A DNA stretch of 36,040 bases from an uncultured Acetobacteraceae bacterium (GTDB lineage: Bacteria; Pseudomonadota; Alphaproteobacteria; Acetobacterales; Acetobacteraceae), in the NCBI GenBank assembly GCA_903924985.1, contig CAIYDT010000015.1:1-36040 (forward strand), written 5' to 3'. Below are positions 29,650 to 35,222 of this stretch, in pieces (position 1 is the first letter of the stretch; every line of letters starts with the position of its first letter). The notes below the pieces were generated by a model. That model was not told where the DNA came from and did not search any database. It saw nothing but the letters and a program-made list of their open reading frames with translations. The translations under genes were made by a program, and so were the position numbers.

Positions 29650-29778
29650 CTCGGGCGCAGCGAAACCCGATGTTGTCGTTGCGGTTCGACGGGTGGAACC
29701 TGTTCCGGTACGCGGATCGCACGTTCCGCGCGTCGTTGTTCCAGGACCCGCCCCGAACGACGCGGTTCGCGGCACCAT
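29650..29778 (-). repeat. DGR template repeat (TR)
   Basis: A 129-bp segment starting 16 bp after the reverse-transcriptase stop codon. It aligns without gaps to VR1 (32427-32555, 16 differences) and VR2 (31440-31568, 14 differences). On the coding (minus) strand TR has 25 adenines; all differences fall on them and the other 104 positions are identical in all three copies. Many of the adenines sit in AAC (Asn) codons, the usual TR design, since AAC can become codons for many residues but not stops. Conceptually it reads [19 protein letters not shown] then [15 protein letters not shown], an FGE C-terminus. Homology stops abruptly at 29779 on one side. On the other side non-adenine mismatches begin at 29649, as expected at an IMH boundary. 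Confidence 0.96.
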
Positions 29779-29794
29779 GATCGGACAGCCTCCG

Positions 29795-30823
29795 TCAATA
29801 TTCGTAAGCGTCCGAAAGCTCGGCCGCAAGCGGGTTGAGGCGCAACTCGCCACGGCGCCATCCCACCGCTTGGGTATGCGCGGTCAGTGCCAGCGCCGAG
29901 CCGTAGGCGCGCTGTAGACCGGCGTCGTCGATTTCGCCGGCACACCATGCGGTTTCCGCGGCGGCACGCAATTCACGGTAGCGGCGCTTACGGCGGCGGG
30001 ACAGCAACAATCGTCCGGGCAGGATGCGATAGCCGCAGAACGCGATCCCGTCCCGGCTGCGCCCGACGCGGACCGGTTGTTTCACCGCCAAACCCAGCCG
30101 CGTTTGCAGGTCGTTGCGCACAACAGCCAATGTCGCGCGAACCGATTCGCGGTCGGCGCCCCACCATATCAGGTCGTCCATGTAGCGGACGAATCCGTCA
30201 GCACCGCTTTGTTCCAGTACGATCCGGTCCGCCGCCGCCAGATGGAAATTGGCGAAATATTGCGACGTCAGCGTTCCGATCGGCAGTCCCTTGCCGGGTG
30301 TGGAATGAAAGGAACCGATGATATCCGCGAACAGCGAAAGCAATCCGGCATTCTTGAACAAGCGGCCGAGTTGCGACAGCAGAATGCCGTGATCGATGCT
30401 GGCGAAATAGCTTTTTATGTCGATCTGCGCGTACCACGCATGCCGCTCGGCGTGATGCTGGACCCGCTGCACCGCCGCCAACGTCCCTTTGCCCGCGCGG
30501 CAGGCGTAGCTGTCGTCCACGAGGACCCGGTCAAGCACCGGCCCGGCATGCGCCATGATCGCGTGATGCAGCACGCGCTCCTGAAAGCACGGCGCGTGGA
30601 TGATGCGCGGCTTGGGATCGCGGATATGGAAACAACGCATCCGGCCCAATTCGATCGTGCCATTCAGCAATGCCGTCCGAATATCCAGCAATTCGCGGTC
30701 GAGATTCGCGCGAAATGCCTCCACATCGCCCCGGGCGCGCTTGCCTTTGGCGGCGGCATGAAAGGCGGCGGCGAGCGTGTGCATATCGGCGATATCGGCC
30801 ACACTGAGCGGGCTGCGCTTCAT
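29795..30823 (-). CDS. DGR reverse transcriptase
   Basis: Error-prone reverse transcriptase that makes mutagenized cDNA from TR RNA. The 342-residue chain has RT motif 3/A YAQIDIKSYFASIDH (131-145, Asp135), the motif 4/B sequence LPIGTLTSQYFANF (180-193), and motif C YMDD (214-217). IGTLTSQ is diagnostic: DGR enzymes have IGxxxSQ where retroviral, retron and group II intron RTs have QGxxxSP. There is no maturase or endonuclease domain, ruling out a group II intron. The C-terminal thumb is basic (SRRRKRRYRELR). Its ATG overlaps the stop of the HRDC gene by 4 bp, and its stop lies 16 bp from TR, so enzyme and template share a transcript. Confidence 0.96.
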   Translation of the reverse strand: MKRSPLSVADIADMHTLAAAFHAAAKGKRARGDVEAFRANLDRELLDIRTALLNGTIELGRMRCFHIRDPKPRIIHAPCFQERVLHHAIMAHAGPVLDRVLVDDSYACRAGKGTLAAVQRVQHHAERHAWYAQIDIKSYFASIDHGILLSQLGRLFKNAGLLSLFADIIGSFHSTPGKGLPIGTLTSQYFANFHLAAADRIVLEQSGADGFVRYMDDLIWWGADRESVRATLAVVRNDLQTRLGLAVKQPVRVGRSRDGIAFCGYRILPGRLLLSRRRKRRYRELRAAAETAWCAGEIDDAGLQRAYGSALALTAHTQAVGWRRGELRLNPLAAELSDAYEY

Positions 30824-31296
30824 GCCGTCGCGGCGAGCTCCGCCATCGGCAGGGCGGCATCGGTCATGATTCGCAAAAAGGCATCCCCGTATTTTTCCAG
30901 ACGCGCATCGCCGATGCCGGAGATCGCGCGCAGGCCAGCCATATCGGTCACCCGGCGCCGCACGACCTCCAGTAGTTGTTCGTTTGTCAGAACGGAATAA
31001 GCCGGGATCGCCTCGGCGTCCGCCATCGTTTTACGTAGCGCGCGCAGGCGGGAAAACACCGCGAATTCGGGGTCCGTCAGGATATCGCGGAAATCGACCT
31101 TGCCGCCGCGTTTCACCGGTGCTGGGCGGGTACCGCCGTCGTCGTAGCCAACGCAGATGCACCATGCGCTGTGCGGCCCACTGTTCACGAACTGACGATC
31201 GACCGCCAGAATGCGGTGCGCCGACAGGAACTGATTGAGTTCGGCGGAATCGTCCTCCGCCGCCTGCGCCGGAATGGTAAAAAAGCGGAATTTCAT
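30820..31296 (-). CDS. HRDC-domain DGR accessory protein
   Basis: A 158-residue protein. Residues 1-75 open with MKFRFFTIPAQAAEDDSAELNQFLSAHRI and include SAWCICVGYDD, a conserved-looking N-terminal module. Residues about 80-145 form an HRDC nucleic-acid-binding domain (SRLRALRKTMADAEAIPAY, VLTNEQLLEV, MAGLRAISGIGDARLEKYG). HRDC proteins replace the better-known Avd four-helix accessory in a subset of DGRs and are thought to help the RT bind nucleic acid. No Avd-like ORF is present in this cassette, which supports that role. The stop overlaps the RT start by 4 bp (ATGA). It follows the target gene after 132 bp that contain the VR2-side inverted repeat. Confidence 0.9.
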   Translation of the reverse strand: MKFRFFTIPAQAAEDDSAELNQFLSAHRILAVDRQFVNSGPHSAWCICVGYDDGGTRPAPVKRGGKVDFRDILTDPEFAVFSRLRALRKTMADAEAIPAYSVLTNEQLLEVVRRRVTDMAGLRAISGIGDARLEKYGDAFLRIMTDAALPMAELAATA

Positions 31297-31321
31297 CCGG
31301 AGTACCTCAAGTCACCGCTCC

Positions 31322-31412
31322 GGCGGGGTGGCGGGACCGGCCGACCCGGCCCTGGTCGCGGCGCTCCGCGCCTTCGCTCCCTGGCCGGGTCCACCGGCCC
31401 CGCCACCCCGCC
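31322..31412. repeat. GC-rich inverted repeat 3' of VR2
   Basis: Arms 31322-31351 and 31383-31412 are 30 bp each and pair with three mismatches around a 31-base loop. It lies 27 bp beyond the mutagenic-homology end of VR2, in the gap between the target gene and the HRDC gene. DGR targets studied in Bordetella phage BPP-1 need a hairpin/cruciform just 3' of the VR for retrohoming; this element is in the corresponding place but is larger and further away. A related copy follows VR1. Confidence 0.85.
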
Positions 31413-31428
31413 TGCGCTGCCGCTTTGC

Positions 31429-33453
31429 TCACGCCTGAACTCGGGCGCAGCGAAACCCGATGCGGTCGTCGCGGTACGACGGGTGGAACCCGCTCCGGGA
31501 CGCGGATCGCACGTGCCGCGCGACGAAGTCCCAGGACCCGCCCCGAACGACGCGGCGCGCGGCACCATCGCTGCCGACGATCCAAGCCGAGCCGTCGGTG
31601 GGCGCACCATCGTAATTGCTGTGCCATTCATCCGCACACCACTCCCAAACGTTCCCGAGCATGTCGTACAAACCCCAGCGATTCGGAAGCTTCCGTTTGA
31701 CAATGCGGGTGCCGGCTTTGGTGTGCTCGTGTTGCTTGTCGGGCCAATCCGCGGAGTCGTAGCCCCGCCTCAGATCGTACTCCACGCCGCTATTGCCGCC
31801 GTACCAGGCGATATTGTCCAACACTGGGGCGTTGTTGTCGCCCAGGATTTCCATCGGCCCGGCGTAGGTCGCGTCCTGGGTGCCCGCGCGGCAGGCGTAT
31901 TCCCATTGCGCTTCGCTCGGCAGGATCAGATCGAGGTCGTTCACCCGATCGTTCAGGGCGGCGAGGAATTTCGCGACGTCTTCAAAGCTGACCCGTTCCA
32001 CGGGGCGTTGCGCGGATTTGAAGTAGCTCGGGCTGCTGCCCATGACCGCGCGCCAGAGTTGCTGGGTGCAGGGCGTATCGAACAGCCAGAAGCCTTGTTG
32101 GATTTTCACCTCGTGGACGGGGCCTTCGTCCGTGTAGCGCCCGGCTTCGTCGTCCGGCGAGCCCATGGAGAAGGTACCGGGTTGGATCAGGCGCATGCGC
32201 TGGAGGACGAAGCGGCCTTTGCCGGTGGGGATGGCGAGGTCGGCGTAGGTGCCGAACTGGTCGGCGTTGATGCGCTTGGCCCAGACGGGGGTACGTACCG
32301 CTTCGGCCGCTCCGGCGGGGTGGCGGCGCCCACGGCCCTGGCTGGTCGCGCGCTCCGCGCTACGCTCCCTTGCCAGGTCCGCCGGCGCCGCCACCCCGCT
32401 TCCGCTATCGCTTTGCTCACGCTGAACTCGGGCGCAGCGAAACCCGATGCGGTCGCGGCGGAACGACGGGTGGAACCAGTACCGGAACGCGGATCGCACG
32501 TACCGCGCGACGAAGTCCCAGGACCCGCCCCGAACGACGCGGGCCGCGGCACCATCGGGCGGCCGAGCGGAGCCGTCGGTGGGGGCGTCGTTGTAATTGT
32601 CTTGCCAGCCGTCCTCGCACCATTCCCACACGTTGCCGTGCATTTCGCGCAGGCCCCATGGATTGGGGGGGAGGCTGGCGACCGGGACAAGGCCGCCGCC
32701 GCCGTAGCGGACCTGCTTCATGGTCACGCGTTCGCCAAAGCTGTAGGGCGTGTCGGTGCCGGCACGGCAGGCGTATTCCCACTGTGCCTCGCTCGGCAGG
32801 CCGAGCGACAGGCCGGGCAGCAGGGCGTTCAGTTTCTCGGCGAAGGCACGGGCCTGAGTCCAGTCGATCTCCGTCTTGGGGAAGGCGGGACTCTCGGCTG
32901 GGCCGCCCATGACGGCGGACCAGAGGGCTTCGGTGACGGCGGTTTCGAACATCCAGAAGCCCTCGGCGAAGACGACCTCATGCTGGGGGCCTTCGTCGTC
33001 GTCGCGGCCGGGTTCGGATTCGGGGGAACCCATGAGGAAGCGGCCGGGGGGGCACCAGCGGAGGCGTTGGGTGACCTCGGTGTTGGGGACACGGAAGCTG
33101 CACCAGAGGCCGGAGGCGTCGCGGCCCCAGTCCTCGGCCCAGCTTGGGGGGTGGGCGGAGGCCCAGAAAGCGTCGCGATATCGCGCGCCCGACGCGATGG
33201 CCGCAGCCACGTCGGGCGGAAGCCGAGCCTGATCGAGGCCGATGGCGCCATCCCAAAGCGCGCCGTCTAGTGCCGCTTCGGACAAAACGAAAGCAGACAC
33301 GTCGGTCCCATCGAAGTCCACATCTCGAAAATCGCCATCGCGGAAATCGGTCAATGGATCCAAACCGGTCAAACCCGCGAGTTCGCCGAAATTGTCGGAC
33401 TTGTGACGCACAATCGCACCGATGACTCGGCGTTGCTCCCGTGTCAGCTTCAT
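31429..33453 (-). CDS. DGR target protein with two FGE-sulfatase (C-type-lectin-fold) domains
   Basis: A 674-residue protein without a signal peptide, hence cytoplasmic. Residues 1-127 include a short run of pentapeptide-like repeats (DFRDGDFRDVDFDGTDVSAF, 36-55). FGE domain 1 (about 128-343) and FGE domain 2 (about 416-673) each show PGRFLMGSP/PGTFSMGSP, LPSEAQWEYACRAGT, a GNVWEWC core (273-279, 600-606), [13 protein letters not shown] and a closing GFRCARVQ. The last about 43 residues of each domain are variable repeats (VR1 300-342, VR2 629-671), with 11 diversified positions apiece. The fold is the one DGRs usually diversify to make ligand-binding surfaces; formylglycine synthesis is unlikely. 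The linker (344-400) is low in complexity because its DNA also forms an inverted repeat. Its ATG overlaps the upstream stop by 4 bp. Confidence 0.95.
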   Translation of the reverse strand: MKLTREQRRVIGAIVRHKSDNFGELAGLTGLDPLTDFRDGDFRDVDFDGTDVSAFVLSEAALDGALWDGAIGLDQARLPPDVAAAIASGARYRDAFWASAHPPSWAEDWGRDASGLWCSFRVPNTEVTQRLRWCPPGRFLMGSPESEPGRDDDEGPQHEVVFAEGFWMFETAVTEALWSAVMGGPAESPAFPKTEIDWTQARAFAEKLNALLPGLSLGLPSEAQWEYACRAGTDTPYSFGERVTMKQVRYGGGGLVPVASLPPNPWGLREMHGNVWEWCEDGWQDNYNDAPTDGSARPPDGAAARVVRGGSWDFVARYVRSAFRYWFHPSFRRDRIGFRCARVQREQSDSGSGVAAPADLARERSAERATSQGRGRRHPAGAAEAVRTPVWAKRINADQFGTYADLAIPTGKGRFVLQRMRLIQPGTFSMGSPDDEAGRYTDEGPVHEVKIQQGFWLFDTPCTQQLWRAVMGSSPSYFKSAQRPVERVSFEDVAKFLAALNDRVNDLDLILPSEAQWEYACRAGTQDATYAGPMEILGDNNAPVLDNIAWYGGNSGVEYDLRRGYDSADWPDKQHEHTKAGTRIVKRKLPNRWGLYDMLGNVWEWCADEWHSNYDGAPTDGSAWIVGSDGAARRVVRGGSWDFVARHVRSASRSGFHPSYRDDRIGFRCARVQA
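31440..31568 (-). repeat. DGR variable repeat 2 (VR2)
   Basis: C-terminal variable repeat of the target gene, encoding residues about 629-671. Compared with TR it has 14 substitutions, all at TR adenines. The affected residues are 633, 642-644, 647, 652, 654, 655, 660, 662 and 664. For example, TR codons AAC AAC GAC (NND) became GAC TTC GTC (DFV). The GFRCAR end is invariant, as expected for the initiation-of-mutagenic-homology region. Confidence 0.96.
32316..32398. repeat. GC-rich inverted repeat 3' of VR1, inside the coding linker
   Basis: Arms 32316-32341 and 32373-32398 (26 bp each) pair with four mismatches, 15 bp at the base being perfect (CGGGGTGGCGGCGCC), around a 31-base loop. It starts 28 bp beyond VR1. 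It shares much sequence with the element 3' of VR2, so the VR and its flank were probably duplicated as a unit. Here it is translated as the interdomain linker of the target protein. Confidence 0.85.
32427..32555 (-). repeat. DGR variable repeat 1 (VR1), internal
   Basis: Encodes residues about 300-342, the end of FGE domain 1. It differs from TR at 16 of 25 adenines and nowhere else. Diversified residues are 304, 313-315, 318, 323, 325, 326, 331, 333 and 335. Between VR1 and VR2 seven of the eleven residues differ (A/R, Y/H, F/S, Y/S, W/G, F/Y, R/D), while D-F-V at 313-315 and R335 are shared. Confidence 0.96.
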
Positions 33454-34520
33454 TTTCTGACCCTGCCGCGCAAGGTTGCTCTCGCCCAGTGGATTTTTCC
33501 CTGTTCCTGCTTCGCCTGAATTTCCCGTAGGTAGTGCTGGATCAGTTTCTCCTTCGCTTTGGAGAGCGGCTTTCGCTTATCGGCCACAGCTGCCGCGGAT
33601 GGGTCATAAGGCCGGATTTCCAGATCGTGTTTCTCGCTGATAAGCCTCAGTTCCACCCAATTGGTGCCGGGTTTATCCCAGGCGATATTGGCAAACGGCA
33701 GGGTTGAAGGCACATCGTCTATAGGATCGCGATCGCCCGGATCGGTTGGTTCGGCCGGCATCCCGAATGGATTGCCAGAGAGGAAATCGCCCCCGTCTTT
33801 CGGACCCGAGAACTGGTAAACGCCGCCCAGCACCGCGATGTAGTCGTGTTCCTTGGCCTCACCGGGCCGCGTGCCCGGTTCCGGGTGACAGTTATGGTAA
33901 TCGGGTTCCAATTGAGCGGAGCGCAGCCCTGCGGCGAATGTGCGGTTACCAACGGTGAAAATGGACGTTGGCCGAAAGCTCACCGATACCCGCAAGGTGT
34001 AGGCGTCACGGTCGTTCAGCATGACGGGGTGACCCACGATCAGCTCGGCCAGCCCCATGCTTTGCCAGGCGTGTTCGATCTGCCAGGACAAGGCAGGCAT
34101 AGTTTCCGCTGGTGAGCGCGGTGGCACGGCAATTTTCGATGGCACGGCCGGTGAGGACTTGCTTTCCGTTTGTGCCGCGATGAACGCGTCACGCAGGGCA
34201 GTCCGCGCTTCCGAGTGCGTCTGGCTGCTGGGCGGTCCGAACAATGCGCGCAGAATCGGCTCGATTGCCGCTGGTAGCGAAGACCCCTTACGCCAGTTGG
34301 CTACGCTGCGATCGGAAACGGTGTTTTCAACCTGGGCGCTGTTGACGGCGGCGGAGAAGTTTTCTTTGAACTCCCGCGGACTTACCACTTCCTGTGCGAA
34401 TTCAACGTTCTTCCAAGGCTCACCTGTCGCAGTGGAGGGACGGGTGCCACCCTTGAGGTGACCGTCTAACAAGGCGGCAAACTGTACCAGCGCCGGTCTG
34501 TTCGCGAGATTGCGAGCCAT
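33450..34520 (-). CDS. Uncharacterized protein with HTH-like segment, first gene of the DGR operon
   Basis: A 356-residue soluble protein that I do not recognise as a whole. Residues about 65-95 (NTVSDRSVANWRKGSSLPAAIEPILRALFG, cut to SDRSVANWRKG as the core) look like a helix-turn-helix in the S.R.V.NWR.G..LP.....L class. A Ser/Pro-rich linker (about 97-140) leads to a beta-rich-looking C-terminal part (150-310), with an acidic/Pro loop and a basic C-terminal tail. Its TGA overlaps the ATG of the DGR target gene (33450-33453), so it is made together with that protein and may be its partner, regulator or effector. ATG 34520 lacks a strong ribosome site. It is not a known DGR core component. 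Confidence 0.75.
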   Translation of the reverse strand: MARNLANRPALVQFAALLDGHLKGGTRPSTATGEPWKNVEFAQEVVSPREFKENFSAAVNSAQVENTVSDRSVANWRKGSSLPAAIEPILRALFGPPSSQTHSEARTALRDAFIAAQTESKSSPAVPSKIAVPPRSPAETMPALSWQIEHAWQSMGLAELIVGHPVMLNDRDAYTLRVSVSFRPTSIFTVGNRTFAAGLRSAQLEPDYHNCHPEPGTRPGEAKEHDYIAVLGGVYQFSGPKDGGDFLSGNPFGMPAEPTDPGDRDPIDDVPSTLPFANIAWDKPGTNWVELRLISEKHDLEIRPYDPSAAAVADKRKPLSKAKEKLIQHYLREIQAKQEQGKIHWARATLRGRVRK

Positions 34521-34607
34521 TTCGATCTATTGCGGAGGATGCTGGGACATTGCGCAACGGAGACTGCGACCAATCCGGGGTCAGTTCAACCCGAAAGGAT
34601 CGGTCCC

Positions 34608-34796
34608 ATGATTGCCCTTCGCATCGCGAAACGCCGCCTGATCAAAATCATGACCCGGTGTGCCGCAGCCGTCCGCCGCGTTCCGGTATCCGCCGGGATC
34701 CATGGCGTCGCAGCGGCTTTGCATGCGGCGAATGGCGATTATGCCGAGGCGGTCGCGGCCTTGTGCTTGGCCATCGCCTCCCTACGGCATCATTGA
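34608..34796 (+). CDS. Possible small basic protein
   Basis: A 62-residue ORF from ATG 34608, preceded by AAAGGAT at a usable spacing. The N-terminal half is Arg/Lys-rich (MIALRIAKRRLIKIMTR), and the C-terminal half is an alanine-rich helix (HAANGDYAEAVAALCLAIASL) like a single TPR-type helix pair. No homology is recognised and it may not be translated. It diverges from the DGR operon. Confidence 0.35.
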   Translation: MIALRIAKRRLIKIMTRCAAAVRRVPVSAGIHGVAAALHAANGDYAEAVAALCLAIASLRHH

Positions 34797-34886
34797 CCGC
34801 CCTGCCCCGGTCGTTTTGCCAGGACGGAGGTCGGCCATCGACGCTATAGTCCGCCCCATTCGCAAGCGCAAAGGCGAGAATAATTC

Positions 34887-35222
34887 GTGTCCGACCCATT
34901 ACCCCGCACGCCGACGTTCATGACCTGCTACGAACAGGGAACGATAAGCGCCGACGCTCTCGACGACTTCATCGACGCCTGGCACGATACCGGCCCCGAA
35001 GAAGAACGCTCCCTCGCCGAATACCTCGGTATGACCGATGAAGAATACGCCGTCATCACCATGGCCCATCACAGCCTGCCGGTCATCGTCGCCGCCCGCG
35101 CCCAACGCAAACCGCTGAAAGAGATGCTGGTCCCCTATCTCGCCGAACTACGCGCCGCCGCGAACCCGCGCGACCGCTCCGCGATCTATTCCCTCGGACA
35201 TTACCTCAACGATCCCACCTAA
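34887..35222 (+). CDS. Small conserved-looking hypothetical protein
   Basis: A 111-residue soluble acidic protein starting at GTG 34887 (alternative ATG 34920). It has TFMTCYEQGTISADALDDFIDAWHD then ERSLAEYLGMTDEEYAV (both parts shown in short), a helix-rich layout with an HTH-like EYLGMTDEEY segment. No catalytic motif is seen. Similar short proteins are often found next to toxin-antitoxin or prophage-derived genes, but I cannot name a family. Its stop overlaps the convergent aminotransferase stop by 4 bases. Confidence 0.65.
   Translation: MSDPLPRTPTFMTCYEQGTISADALDDFIDAWHDTGPEEERSLAEYLGMTDEEYAVITMAHHSLPVIVAARAQRKPLKEMLVPYLAELRAAANPRDRSAIYSLGHYLNDPT

Larger units (their letters stand above)
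29650..34520 (-). mobile_element. Diversity-generating retroelement (DGR) cassette
   Basis: A complete DGR transcribed leftward: HTH-like protein (33450-34520), target protein with two variable repeats (31429-33453), HRDC accessory protein (30820-31296), reverse transcriptase (29795-30823) and template repeat (29650-29778). Neighbouring genes overlap by 4 bp at 33450-33453 and 30820-30823. DGRs copy a TR RNA into cDNA with random substitution at adenines and replace the VR in the target gene. Here TR and both VRs differ only at TR adenines. DGRs do not move like transposons; the type label is a nearest fit. Confidence 0.95.

Noticed and set aside
29467..29853. 128-codon minus-strand frame over TR
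   Set aside because: It reads TR in a frame different from the FGE frame and starts inside the RT gene; it is an accidental frame.
29795..30823. Retron or group II intron as the source of the reverse transcriptase
   Set aside because: IGTLTSQ instead of QGxxxSP, no maturase domain, no msr/msd structure, and matching TR/VR copies all point to a DGR.
31322..32398. CRISPR-like repeats
   Set aside because: The repeated segments are two paralogous VR flanks and inverted repeats, not regularly spaced short repeats with unique spacers; no cas genes are present.
31171..33270. 699-codon open frame on the plus strand opposite the DGR target gene
   Set aside because: It is the shadow of the high-GC target gene. 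Its sequence is Gly/Ala/Val/Arg-rich with no recognisable domain, while the minus strand shows two clear FGE domains.
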